Shown piece by piece: positions 9,135 through 18,977 of a stretch of DNA of 64,000 nucleotides. Below the pieces are notes generated by a model. That model saw only the letters and a program-made list of their open reading frames with translations, was not told the DNA's origin and searched no databases. Numbering within the stretch: position 1 is the first letter of the stretch; each line of letters starts with the position of its first letter. Source of the stretch: Streptomyces cellulosae (GTDB lineage: Bacteria > Actinomycetota > Actinomycetes > Streptomycetales > Streptomycetaceae); the NCBI GenBank assembly GCA_014655195.1, contig BNBH01000019.1, forward strand, positions 101,274 through 165,273. Reading direction: 5' to 3'. A program made the position numbers and the translations under genes.

Positions 9135-11158
9135 GCGGGGACCTCCAGGGGGTCGAGCTTGTTCGCGTTGCGGATCTCGTCGACGATGCGGCCGATGATC
9201 CCGGTGATGTCGAAGTCCTTCGGCGTGAAGACCGCGGCGACTCCCGCGGCCCGCAGCTGTTCGGCGTCACCGCTGGGGATGATGCCACCGGCGATCACGG
9301 GAATGTCCGTGGCGCCGGCCACACGGAGCCGTTCGAGCACGTCCGGCACCAGCTGGGCGTGCGATCCGGAGAGGATCGACAGGCCCACCGCGTGGACGTC
9401 CTCCGCCAGCGCGGCGTCCACGATCTGCTCCGGGGTGAGCCGGATGCCCTGGTAGACCACCTCGAACCCGGCGTCGCGGGCCCGCACGGCGATCTGCTCG
9501 GCGCCGTTGGAGTGGCCGTCCAGGCCGGGCTTGCCGACCAGGAAGCGCAGCTTGCCCACACCGAGGTCCTTCGCCGTGAGTTCCACCTTCCGGCGGACCT
9601 CCGACAGGGCGGAGCCCTCCTCGGCGGGGACCGCGACGGGGGCCGAGGACACCCCGGTCGGCGCCCGGAACTCGCCGAACACCTCGCGCAGCGCGCCGGC
9701 CCACTCGCCGGTGGTGACGCCGGCCCGGGCGCACTCCAGGGTGGCCTCCATGAGGTTGTCGGTGCCGCGCGCTGCCTCCTTCAGCTTCTCCAGCGCCTTG
9801 CAGGGGCGCGGGTGGTTGAAGGGCGGCTGGTAGCGGGTGTCGCGCCAGTTCTGCAGCGCGGCGATCACCCGGGCCTCGACCGCGGGGTCGACGGTCTGGA
9901 TGGCGGTGTCCAGGTCGGCGGTGAGCGGGTTGGGCTCGGTCGACTCGAAGGCGTTGACCCCGATGATCTTCTCCTCGCCGGACTCGATCCGGGCGCGGCG
10001 CTCGGCGTGCGAGGAGACGAGCTGGGACTTGAGGTAGCCGGACTCCACGGCGGCCATCGCGCCGCCCATCTCCTGGATCCGCTCGATCTCCGCGGTCGCC
10101 TCGGCCACCAGCTCCTCGACCTTGGCCTCGATCACCTTCGAACCCTCGAAGATGTCCTCGTACTCCAGCAGGTCGCTCTCGTAGGCGAGGACCTGCTGGA
10201 TGCGCAGGGACCACTGCTGGTCCCAGGGGCGGGGCAGGCCGAGCGCCTCGTTCCAGGCGGGCAGCTGCACGGCACGCGCGCGGGCGTCCTTGGAGAGGGT
10301 GACGGCCAGCATCTCCAGCACGATCCGCTGGACGTTGTTCTCCGGCTGCGCCTCGGTCAGCCCGAGGGAGTTGACCTGGACGCCGTAGCGGAAGCGGCGG
10401 TGCTTGGGGTTCTCGATGCCGTACCGCTCACGGGTGAGGGTGTCCCAGATACGGCCGAAGGCGCGCATCTTGCACATCTCCTCGATGAAGCGGACGCCCG
10501 CGTTCACGAAGAAGGAGATACGGCCGACGACGTCGCCCATGCGCTCCTGCGGCACCTGGCCGCTGTCGCGCACCGCGTCGAGCACGGCGATCGCGGTGGA
10601 CATCGCGTACGCGATCTCCTGCACCGGCGTGGCCCCGGCCTCCTGCAGGTGGTAGCTGCAGATGTTGATCGGGTTCCACTTCGGGATGTGGGAGACCGTG
10701 TACGCGATCATGTCGGTCGTCAGGCGGAGCGACGGCCCCGGCGGGAAGACGTGCGTCCCGCGGGACAGGTACTCCTTGACGATGTCGTTCTGGGTCGTGC
10801 CCTGGAGCTTGGTGATGTCCGCGCCCTGCTCCTCGGCGACGACCTGGTAGAGCGCCAGCAGCCACATGGCGGTGGCGTTGATCGTCATCGAGGTGTTCAT
10901 CTGCTCCAGGGGGATGTCCTGGAACAGCCGCCGCATGTCACCGAGGTGCGAGACGGGCACCCCGACCCGGCCGACCTCGCCGCGGGCGAGGACGTGGTCG
11001 GGGTCGTAGCCGGTCTGGGTCGGCAGGTCGAACGCGACCGACAGCCCGGTCTGGCCCTTGGCGAGGTTGCGCCGGTACAGCTCGTTGGACGCCTCGGCCG
11101 TCGAGTGGCCGGCGTACGTCCGCATGAGCCACGGACGGTCCTTCTGACGCTCTGTCAT
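9131..11158 (-). CDS. meaA: ethylmalonyl-CoA mutase, adenosylcobalamin-dependent (MeaA)
   Basis: A 675-residue single-chain B12 mutase combining an N-terminal TIM-barrel mutase domain (about 1-540) and a C-terminal cobalamin-binding domain. GKPGLDGHSNGAEQ carries the DxHxxG motif whose His ligates cobalt, and VIAGGIIPSGD is the conserved late loop. It isomerises (2R)-ethylmalonyl-CoA to methylsuccinyl-CoA, directly after Ccr. The single-chain length and the ccr neighbour separate it from the two-subunit methylmalonyl-CoA mutase. It begins 12 bases after the ccr stop and overlaps mcl. Confidence 0.93.
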   Translation of the reverse strand: MTERQKDRPWLMRTYAGHSTAEASNELYRRNLAKGQTGLSVAFDLPTQTGYDPDHVLARGEVGRVGVPVSHLGDMRRLFQDIPLEQMNTSMTINATAMWLLALYQVVAEEQGADITKLQGTTQNDIVKEYLSRGTHVFPPGPSLRLTTDMIAYTVSHIPKWNPINICSYHLQEAGATPVQEIAYAMSTAIAVLDAVRDSGQVPQERMGDVVGRISFFVNAGVRFIEEMCKMRAFGRIWDTLTRERYGIENPKHRRFRYGVQVNSLGLTEAQPENNVQRIVLEMLAVTLSKDARARAVQLPAWNEALGLPRPWDQQWSLRIQQVLAYESDLLEYEDIFEGSKVIEAKVEELVAEATAEIERIQEMGGAMAAVESGYLKSQLVSSHAERRARIESGEEKIIGVNAFESTEPNPLTADLDTAIQTVDPAVEARVIAALQNWRDTRYQPPFNHPRPCKALEKLKEAARGTDNLMEATLECARAGVTTGEWAGALREVFGEFRAPTGVSSAPVAVPAEEGSALSEVRRKVELTAKDLGVGKLRFLVGKPGLDGHSNGAEQIAVRARDAGFEVVYQGIRLTPEQIVDAALAEDVHAVGLSILSGSHAQLVPDVLERLRVAGATDIPVIAGGIIPSGDAEQLRAAGVAAVFTPKDFDITGIIGRIVDEIRNANKLDPLEVPA

Positions 11159-11170
11159 GTCCGCCCTGCC

Positions 11171-12514
11171 TCAGATGTTCCGGAAGCGGTTGATGGCGTC
11201 GATGTGCTTGGCCCGCTTCTCGTGGTCGCGCACGCCCAGGCCCTCCTCGGGGGCGAGGCAGAGCACGCCGACCTTGCCCTGGTGGAGGTTGCGGTGCACG
11301 TCGTAGGCGGCCTGGCCGGTGTCCTCCAGGGAGTACACCTTGGACAGGGTGGGGTGGATCTTGCCCTTGGCGATGAGGCGGTTGGCCTCCCAGGCCTCGC
11401 GGTAGTTGGCGAAGTGGGAGCCGATGATGCGCTTCAGGGACATCCACAGGTAGCGGTTGTCGTACTCGTGCATGTAGCCCGAGGTGGAGGCGCAGGTGGT
11501 GATGGTGCCGCCCTTGCGGGTGACGTAGACCGAGGCGCCGAACGTCTCGCGGCCGGGGTGCTCGAAGACGATGTCGATGTCCTCGCCGCCGGTGAGCTCG
11601 CGGATGCGCTTGCCGAAGCGCTTCCACTCCTTGGGGTCCTGGGTGTTCTCGTCCTTCCAGAACTTGTAGCCCTCGGCGGAGCGGTCGATGATCGCCTCCG
11701 CGCCCATGGAGCGGCAGATCTCCGCCTTCTGCTCGCTGGAGACGACGCAGATCGGGTTGGCGCCGCCGGCCAGCGCGAACTGGGTGGCGTAGGAGCCGAG
11801 TCCGCCGCTCGCGCCCCAGATCAGGACGTTGTCGCCCTGCTTCATGCCGGCGCCGTTGCGGGAGACCAGCTGGCGGTAGGCGGTGGAGTTGACCAGGCCC
11901 GGCGCGGCGGCCTCCTCCCAGGTGAGGTGGTCCGGCTTCGGCATCAGCTGGTTGGACTTCACCAGCGCGATCTCGGCGAGGCCGCCGAAGTTGGTCTCGA
12001 AGCCCCAGATCCGCTGCTCGGGGTCGAGCATCGTGTCGTTGTGGCCGTCGGACGACTCCAGCTCGACGGAGAGACAGTGCGCGACGACCTCGTCGCCCGG
12101 GCGCCAGGCGTTGACGCCGGGACCGGTGCGCAGCACGACGCCCGCGAGGTCGGAGCCGATGACGTGGTACGGCTGGTCGTGCCGCTTGGTCAGCTCGCTG
12201 AGCCGGCCGTAGCGCTCCAGGAAGCCGAAGGTCGACAGCGGCTCGAAGATCGAGGTCCACACGGAGTTGTAGTTGACCGAGGAGGCCATCACGGCGACCA
12301 GGGCCTCGCCGGGGCCCAGTTCGGGCAGCGGCACGTCGTCCAGGTGGAGCGACTTGCGGGGGTCCTTGTCACGGGTGTCGAGGCCCGCGAACATCTCCGT
12401 CTCGTCCTTGTGCACGGTGATGCCGCGGTACGACTCGGGGAGCGGCAGGGCGGCGAAGTCCTCCGACGTGGAGTCGGGCGACTGGATGGCGGCCAGGATG
12501 TCCTTGACGGTCAC
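11171..12514 (-). CDS. ccr: crotonyl-CoA carboxylase/reductase
   Basis: The 447-residue MDR-family enzyme catalyses NADPH- and CO2-dependent reductive carboxylation of crotonyl-CoA to ethylmalonyl-CoA, the committing step of the pathway and the source of ethylmalonyl-CoA for polyketides. Visible are GSDLAGVV, the nucleotide-binding IWGASGGLGSYATQFA segment and EHPGRETFG. The start is GTG 12514 (MTVKDILAAIQ), matching known Streptomyces Ccr N-termini, with GGAGG 7 bases upstream; the frame is open further up to 12736 but crosses the promoter. It is the first gene of the ccr-meaA-mcl-mch-mcd operon and has an untranslated leader of roughly 185 bases if the promoter below is right. Confidence 0.96.
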   Translation of the reverse strand: MTVKDILAAIQSPDSTSEDFAALPLPESYRGITVHKDETEMFAGLDTRDKDPRKSLHLDDVPLPELGPGEALVAVMASSVNYNSVWTSIFEPLSTFGFLERYGRLSELTKRHDQPYHVIGSDLAGVVLRTGPGVNAWRPGDEVVAHCLSVELESSDGHNDTMLDPEQRIWGFETNFGGLAEIALVKSNQLMPKPDHLTWEEAAAPGLVNSTAYRQLVSRNGAGMKQGDNVLIWGASGGLGSYATQFALAGGANPICVVSSEQKAEICRSMGAEAIIDRSAEGYKFWKDENTQDPKEWKRFGKRIRELTGGEDIDIVFEHPGRETFGASVYVTRKGGTITTCASTSGYMHEYDNRYLWMSLKRIIGSHFANYREAWEANRLIAKGKIHPTLSKVYSLEDTGQAAYDVHRNLHQGKVGVLCLAPEEGLGVRDHEKRAKHIDAINRFRNI

Positions 12515-12707
12515 GGTGTTGCCTCCGGCGATGGGCGCCCTGAGGGAGGGGCGCTGAGGGTTACGTCGGTGTGCTGCTGAGGGTTGAGGGGTGCCGTCGG
12601 TTCGGCGGGTGGTGCTTCGGCAGCGCGTGGTTGCGCGGGAGGTTGCCTGTGACGCAGGCGCCGGACGTGCGGGTGGTGGACCCGCCGGGACTCGCCCGGA
12701 CCCCTTC

Positions 12708-12736
12708 AACGTATGGCACGCCGTGTCAGTCGGCAA
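12708..12736 (-). promoter_or_regulatory. ccr operon promoter
   Basis: Read on the minus strand: TTGCCG (12736-12731), a 17-base spacer, then TACGTT (12713-12708). The -35 matches 4 of 6 consensus bases and the -10 fits TANNNT with ideal spacing. It would start RNA near base 12700. The rest of the 379-base gap down to 12514 shows no other element. Confidence 0.6.
12714..12728. promoter_or_regulatory. operator 1, inside the ccr promoter spacer
   Basis: TGGCACGCCGTGTCA is a palindrome with 5-bp arms GGCAC/GTGTC (one mismatch) and a 3-base centre. It occupies almost exactly the -35/-10 spacer, where a bound protein would block RNA polymerase. It shares its arms with operator 2. Confidence 0.6.
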
Positions 12737-12750
12737 GGCACTGCGTGCCA
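12736..12750. promoter_or_regulatory. operator 2, abutting the ccr -35 box
   Basis: AGGCACTGCGTGCCA has perfect 5-bp arms GGCAC/GTGCC and a 3-base centre. Its centre is 22 bases, two helical turns, from that of operator 1, so two dimers could bind on one face of the DNA. The adjacent TetR protein is the obvious candidate ligand. Confidence 0.6.
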
Positions 12751-12847
12751 GAACTTCGGCTCAGGTGAAATCTTTACGCATCAGATGAGCGATGATCGAT
12801 CGAAACGCCTCGGAAACGGGGGTGAAAAGGGCTCCTGACATGGCAAA

Positions 12848-12871
12848 ACGGCCACCCCGAAGGGTGGCCGT
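12848..12871 (-). terminator. terminator of the tetR gene
   Basis: A 10-bp perfect stem (12848-12857 with 12862-12871) closes a four-base loop that reads TTCG on the minus strand and is followed by TTTT. It lies 22 bases beyond the TetR stop and insulates it from ccr. Confidence 0.8.
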
Positions 12872-12893
12872 CATCACAGCGTCGAAAGGCGGT

Positions 12894-13709
12894 TCAGCGC
12901 TCCTTGAGGGCCCGCTCGATGGTCTCCATGACCTCCTCCAGCGGGGCGTCGGTGCGCGCGACCGTCACCAGCACCTCGCCGTGCGCGGACGCCGTGGCCG
13001 CCTGCGGACGCTGCGGGGCGGCCGTGCGCCGGCCCGCCATGATCCCCGTGCCGAACGTCTTCCGCACGATCGCGAAGGCGTGGTCCAGCTGCGCCTCCAC
13101 GTCGCCCTGGCCCCCCGCCCGCAGCCAGCGCCGCAGCACGTGGTTGTGCGCCGTGACCACGGCGGACGCGGCGACCTCCGCCAGCAGCGGGTCGTCGTTG
13201 GCGTCGTCGTCGTGCGCGTGCTCGTCGAAGTGGCCCAGCAGATAGCGGGTGAACAGCCGCTCGTAGCGGGCCACCGAGGCGATCTCCGCCTCCCGCAGGG
13301 TGGGCACCTCACGGGTCAGCTTGTAGCGGGCGACCGAGATGTCCGGCCGCGCCGCGTACATCTTCATGACCTCTTTGATGCCCCGGCACACCGTGTCGAG
13401 CGGATGCTCGTGCGCGGGCGCGGCGTTGAGCACCGCCTCGGCGCGCACCAGGGTGTCGTCGTGGTCGGGGAAGATCGCCTCTTCCTTGGAGCGGAAGTGG
13501 CGGAAGAACGTGCGGCGGGCCACCCCGGCGGCGGCCGCGATCTCGTCGACGGTGGTCGCCTCGTACCCCTTGGTCGCGAACAGCTCCATCGCGGCGGCCG
13601 CAAGTTCCCGGCGCATTTTGAGCCGCTGGGCGGCGGCACGCGAGCCGGCGGTCGACTCCGGCGGCTCGGTCGTGGCTGGCGTACGTGCGGACTTGGCGGG
13701 CTGGGACAT
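12894..13709 (-). CDS. TetR-family regulator, probable controller of the ccr operon
   Basis: A 271-residue one-component regulator. The N-terminal TetR DNA-binding domain has its helix-turn-helix at about 53-72 (TTVDEIAAAAGVARRTFFRH); the C-terminal ligand-binding domain is of no specific type I recognise. ATG 13709 (MSQPAKS) follows a weak AGGG; ATG 13727 has no ribosome site and more upstream sequence is Pro-rich filler. It sits just upstream of the ccr promoter, which holds two matching palindromes. In Methylobacterium a TetR protein, CcrR, regulates ccr, which makes a pathway role plausible, but this protein's ligand and sign of action are unknown. Confidence 0.85.
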   Translation of the reverse strand: MSQPAKSARTPATTEPPESTAGSRAAAQRLKMRRELAAAAMELFATKGYEATTVDEIAAAAGVARRTFFRHFRSKEEAIFPDHDDTLVRAEAVLNAAPAHEHPLDTVCRGIKEVMKMYAARPDISVARYKLTREVPTLREAEIASVARYERLFTRYLLGHFDEHAHDDDANDDPLLAEVAASAVVTAHNHVLRRWLRAGGQGDVEAQLDHAFAIVRKTFGTGIMAGRRTAAPQRPQAATASAHGEVLVTVARTDAPLEEVMETIERALKER

Positions 13710-13757
13710 GCCCTGAACGTACTGCATGCGCGCGGCACGGTGCGCGTGACCGGGGGT

Positions 13758-13782
13758 TCCCCCGCCCTCGGGGGGCGGGGGA
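13758..13782 (-). terminator. hairpin downstream of the hbd-like gene
   Basis: TCCCCCGCCC (13758-13767) and GGGCGGGGGA (13773-13782) form a 10-bp stem with a 5-base loop, about 90 bases after the hbd stop. There is no T-run on the minus strand. Confidence 0.45.
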
Positions 13783-13872
13783 GGGGCGGTGCGGGCGGGC
13801 GGCGGGAACCGGTCCGGGTCCAGCAGCCCGCCCCATTCGGCACCGCCCGGGATCGGCTCGCCGGGGTACCGC

Positions 13873-15678
<1,806 letters not shown>

Positions 15679-15851
15679 CGCGGGACTCCAGGAATGAGGG
15701 TGACGACGGAAGCAGCGCCCGGGTGCGCCGAGGGGCGCACCGGGTGCGTGCGTGAATGCGGGTGTTGGCCGGGCTGCGAGCGCACACGCCCGGACCGCCG
15801 GAGATCCGGCGGCGGATCCGACCGGCCCTGTCCCGGGGCCGAGCCGTACTG

Positions 15852-15867
15852 CGGTACACGGGTACCG
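15852..15867. promoter_or_regulatory. palindrome between the hbd-like and HEAT-repeat genes
   Basis: CGGTAC-ACGG-GTACCG, 6-bp perfect arms, lies in the 350-base divergent gap 15679-16028. It could be an operator. The rest of the gap, apart from the next palindrome and the leaderless promoter, shows nothing recognisable. Confidence 0.3.
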
Positions 15868-15918
15868 AACCGACTGCGACTCACTGCGGCCGCGTCACCA
15901 GACCGCCGTGAGGAGGGT

Positions 15919-15935
15919 GCGAGTGGGTAACTCGC
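15919..15935. promoter_or_regulatory. second palindrome in the same divergent gap
   Basis: GCGAGT-GGGTA-ACTCGC has perfect 6-bp arms. The half-site TAACTCGC recurs at 15947-15954. This arrangement resembles a repressor site, but no regulator can be assigned from sequence alone. Confidence 0.35.
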
Positions 15936-16016
15936 TCGTCTGAGCTTAACTCGCCGGTAACGAGCGCGCCAGCCCCCGGATTTGTGAGGTGGGTCCCGCG
16001 CCCGGTGTGATCCCCC

Positions 16017-16022
16017 TAACCT
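16017..16022 (+). promoter_or_regulatory. -10 box of a leaderless promoter
   Basis: TAACCT ends 6 bases before the ATG at 16029, and no ribosome-binding site is present, as expected for a leaderless transcript. No good -35 box is visible. Confidence 0.5.
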
Positions 16023-16028
16023 CGTCGC

Positions 16029-16634
16029 ATGGACGAAGAGTTGCGAACGCTCACGGACCGCTTACGGGCCGAGTCCGGCGGCACGGCCGCGTTCGAGCGG
16101 CTGGCCGCCACGGACGACCACGACATCCTGGCCGGCGTCCTCACCGCCCCCGGACAGCCGCTCTGGGCGCGTGAACTGGCCGCGTACCGGCTCGGGACGG
16201 CGGGCGACCGGCGGGCCTTCGAGGCGCTGGTGCTCCTCCTCAACCACCGCGACCCGCCCCGCTGCGCCGCCGCCGCGCACGCCCTGGCCCGCCTCGGCGA
16301 CCCGCGCACGGCCCGCGCCGCGGCCGCCCTCGCCACCAACGAACTCCGCGTCGCCTACGCCCTGCACCCGGTGCGCCTCCTGGCCGAGCTGCGCGCCCCC
16401 GAGGCGGTCCCGGCCCTGATCACCACCCTCCGCCGCCGGCTGCGCCCGCACGACCCCTACCGCCGGGTCGCGCTCGCCTGCGTGGAGGGCCTGGGCGAAC
16501 TCGGCGACCCCCGCGCGGAGTCCGTGCTGAACGAGGCGCTCGCCCACCCGGCGCTCGCGGAGGCCGCGGTGCACGCCCTGGCCCGCATTCCGCACCAGGG
16601 GAGCGCCCGGGGGCGGATCCCGGGGCAGCGCTGA
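16029..16634 (+). CDS. HEAT-repeat protein with a TTA codon
   Basis: A 201-residue all-helical protein with HEAT/PBS-lyase-type repeats (ELAAYRLGTAGDRRAFEAL, AHALARLGDPRTARAA, and later VEGLGELGDPRAE and AVHALARIP). Such solenoids bind proteins; no enzyme residues are evident. Codon 12 (16062-16064) is TTA, the rare leucine codon read by the bldA tRNA in Streptomyces, which would delay translation to development. It is divergent from the hbd-like gene and convergent with an acetyltransferase. The function is unknown. Confidence 0.85.
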   Translation: MDEELRTLTDRLRAESGGTAAFERLAATDDHDILAGVLTAPGQPLWARELAAYRLGTAGDRRAFEALVLLLNHRDPPRCAAAAHALARLGDPRTARAAAALATNELRVAYALHPVRLLAELRAPEAVPALITTLRRRLRPHDPYRRVALACVEGLGELGDPRAESVLNEALAHPALAEAAVHALARIPHQGSARGRIPGQR

Positions 16635-16653
16635 CGTATGACGGGCCGTCAGC

Positions 16654-17214
16654 TCAGGCTGTGCGCGCGTACCGCACCTCGGGGACCTGGACCCCGGCCA
16701 CCTCGAACGGCTCCTCCGTGCCGTCCGGCGTGAAGCCCGCCGCCTCGTAGAAGCGGCGGGCGCGCGCGTTGCTCTCGAACACCCACAAGAACACCCGCGG
16801 ATACCCGGCCGCCGCGCAGCGCCCCTTCACCTCGGCCATCAGGGCGCGGCCCACGCCCTGCCCGATCCGCTCGGGCGCCAGGTACAGCGCGTACAGCTCG
16901 CCGTCGCCGGTCCTCACGTCGCCGTCCCGGTACGGCCCGTACGCGGCCCATCCGGCGAGCGTGCCGTCCGCCGCCTCGGCGACCAGGTTCACCACGCTGC
17001 CGTCCCCGGCGGCGAGCCGCGCCCGCTGCTTCTCCGCCTCCGCCGCGACGTCCATCGCGTCCAGATACGCCTGCGGGATCGTCCCCCGGTACGCGTACCG
17101 CCACCCCCGGACCCGTATCGCGGCGACCGCGTCGCTGTCGTCGGGGGTCATGGGACGGACGCGGACGGACTCGGGGGCGGACGCGCGGGTCATGTGGGTG
17201 GTCATGAGGGGCAT
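16654..17214 (-). CDS. GNAT-family N-acetyltransferase
   Basis: About 186 residues with a classical GNAT fold: VRPMTPDDSDAVAAI at the N-terminus, the acetyl-CoA loop LYLAPERIGQGVGRALM (motif A, R/QxxGxG/A), and NARARRFYEAAGF (motif B). It would acetylate an amine on a small molecule or protein N-terminus in the cytoplasm. The start is uncertain: ATG 17214 is 5 bases after GGTGGG, while the frame extends to 17265 with poorer initiation. A short inverted repeat at about 16631-16652 separates it from the convergent HEAT-repeat gene. Confidence 0.85.
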   Translation of the reverse strand: MPLMTTHMTRASAPESVRVRPMTPDDSDAVAAIRVRGWRYAYRGTIPQAYLDAMDVAAEAEKQRARLAAGDGSVVNLVAEAADGTLAGWAAYGPYRDGDVRTGDGELYALYLAPERIGQGVGRALMAEVKGRCAAAGYPRVFLWVFESNARARRFYEAAGFTPDGTEEPFEVAGVQVPEVRYARTA

Positions 17215-17257
17215 CATGACCCACCGCGCCGCGCGTCCGCCCCCGAGTTTCGGCGGG

Positions 17258-18844
17258 TCAGACACGGGGGCCGAGCAGCCCGTGGAGGACCGAGCCGCGG
17301 GCCGTGCCCGGGGCCGCCTTCGACGTCAGCGGCTTGGGGTCGGGCAGCGCCTCGCACACCGCGTCGGCGTCCCCGTGGCTGCCGCGCGGCAGCGTGCCGT
17401 CGGCGAGATAGGCCGCCAGGTGCCGGTCGAGGCAGGCGTTGCCGCTCAGCGTGATGCCGTGGTTGCCGCCGCCCGACTCGACCACCAGGCTCGACCGCTC
17501 CAGCCTGCGGTGCACCGTGACGGCGCCCTGGTACGGGGTGGCCGCGTCGTCCGTGGCCTGGAACAGCAGCGCGGGCGGCACCTGGCTCGTGGTGTTGATC
17601 CGCTCCGGCCGCGCCGGCTCGACCGGCCAGTACGCGCACGGCGCGTTGTACCAGGCGTTGTTCCAGGACATGAACGGCGCCCGCTCGTACATCTCCCAGT
17701 TGTCCTTGCGCCACTGCGCCCAGTCCCGCGGCCAGACGGCGTCCCGGCACTCGACGGACGTGTAGACGCTGTAGCCGTTGTCCCCGGCGACGTCGGTCGC
17801 GCCGAAGTTCTCGTACGCCTCGACCAGCGGTCCGTCGTCCTTGTCGTTGACGTACGAGGAGAAGGCCTCGGCCAGGTAGGGCCAGTAGCCGTTGTAGTAG
17901 CCGCCCGGGACGTAGGTGTCCTCCAGTTCGGCCGGGCCGACCTTCCCGCCGGCCGGGTTCTCCTTCAGCGCGGACCGCATCGCGTACCAGGCGGCCTCGG
18001 TCTTCTCCGCGTCGGTGCCGAGGCGGTAGGTGGCGTCGTTCTTGGCGACCCAGTCCATGAAGGCGCGGTGGCGGGCGTTGAACGCCTGGTTCTGGTCGAG
18101 GTTGGAGTCGTACCAGACGCCCGTGGGGTCGACCACGGAGTCCAGCACGAGGCGCCGCACCCGCTGCGGATAGAGCTTGGCGTACACGGTGCCGAGGTAG
18201 GTGCCGTAGGAGTAGCCGAAGTAGTTGATCCGCTCCGCGCCCAGCGCCTGCCGGATCACGTCCAGGTCGCGCGCGGCGGCCGTGGTGGTCATGTGCGGCA
18301 GCAGGTCCCCGTACTTGCGGCCGCAGGCCTCGGCGAAGGACTTCGCGCGGTCCAGGTTGGCCTGCTCCACCTCGGGCGAGGTCGGGACCGAGTCGGGGCG
18401 TACGGCGTCGAAGTGGCCCGGCGCGCAGTCGAGCGCGGGGCGGCTGTCGCCCACGCCGCGCGGGTCGAAGCCGACGACGTCGTACTCGGCGGCGACCTCC
18501 TTCGGCAGCGACGCGGCGACGAACCCGGCGAGGGTCAGTCCGCTGCCGCCCGGGCCGCCCGGGTTCACCAGCAGCGGGCCCTGGTACTTCTTCGCGGTGT
18601 GCGGGATGCGCGACAGCGCCAGCGTGATCGTGCGCCCGGAGGGGTCGGCGTGGTCCAGCGGCACCTCGACGGACGCGCACTGCAGCGTCGGGTAGTCGTC
18701 GGTGCCGCACTTCTTCCAGGCGAGTGTGGTGGCGCGGGACGTCTCCGGGGCGTGCGGGGCGCCTGCCTCGGCGGGCACGGCCGTGAGGCCCGAGGCGACG
18801 ACGACGGCGGCGGCGCCGCACAGCACGGCTGCGCGTTTCTTCAT
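17258..18844 (-). CDS. secreted alpha/beta-hydrolase, tripeptidyl aminopeptidase (Tap/Slp) family
   Basis: A 528-residue exported serine peptidase. Residues 1-27 form a signal peptide (KKR, then a hydrophobic core, cleavage after AEA). The oxyanion region VNPGGPGGSG (93-102) is followed by GYSYG with nucleophile Ser212, an Asp in FQATDDAATP, and a His in the GGNHG segment near the end. This matches Streptomyces tripeptidyl aminopeptidases, which remove tripeptides from the N-termini of extracellular proteins. ATG 18844 is preferred, with GGGAG 5 bases upstream, over ATG 18919 because it places the signal peptide at the start. It is a monocistronic minus-strand gene. Confidence 0.9.
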   Translation of the reverse strand: MKKRAAVLCGAAAVVVASGLTAVPAEAGAPHAPETSRATTLAWKKCGTDDYPTLQCASVEVPLDHADPSGRTITLALSRIPHTAKKYQGPLLVNPGGPGGSGLTLAGFVAASLPKEVAAEYDVVGFDPRGVGDSRPALDCAPGHFDAVRPDSVPTSPEVEQANLDRAKSFAEACGRKYGDLLPHMTTTAAARDLDVIRQALGAERINYFGYSYGTYLGTVYAKLYPQRVRRLVLDSVVDPTGVWYDSNLDQNQAFNARHRAFMDWVAKNDATYRLGTDAEKTEAAWYAMRSALKENPAGGKVGPAELEDTYVPGGYYNGYWPYLAEAFSSYVNDKDDGPLVEAYENFGATDVAGDNGYSVYTSVECRDAVWPRDWAQWRKDNWEMYERAPFMSWNNAWYNAPCAYWPVEPARPERINTTSQVPPALLFQATDDAATPYQGAVTVHRRLERSSLVVESGGGNHGITLSGNACLDRHLAAYLADGTLPRGSHGDADAVCEALPDPKPLTSKAAPGTARGSVLHGLLGPRV

Positions 18845-18977
18845 GGTTCTCCCAGGACGAGATGTCGCGGACCGTGCAGAACACGGTTCACGCGGCATCG
18901 TCCCGGAGCGGCGCCCCACCTGAACGCGTTCCGCCGGTACGTGACCCGATCGGGCCGCCGGATGCGCCCGGATGCCC

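Noticed and set aside
7654..9288. Apparent fusion of MaoC with a longer N-terminal region
   Set aside because: The extra residues are a frame-shifted reading of mcl; the true mch start is ATG 8166.
9359..12580. A 1073-codon plus-strand frame across meaA and ccr
   Set aside because: It lies antisense to two strongly recognised enzymes and has a compositionally biased, motif-free product.
15857..15866. GGGTAC before the HEAT-repeat gene as a SigB promoter
   Set aside because: It is over 160 bases from the start, with no GTTT/GNNT at the proper spacing, and lies inside a palindrome that explains it better.
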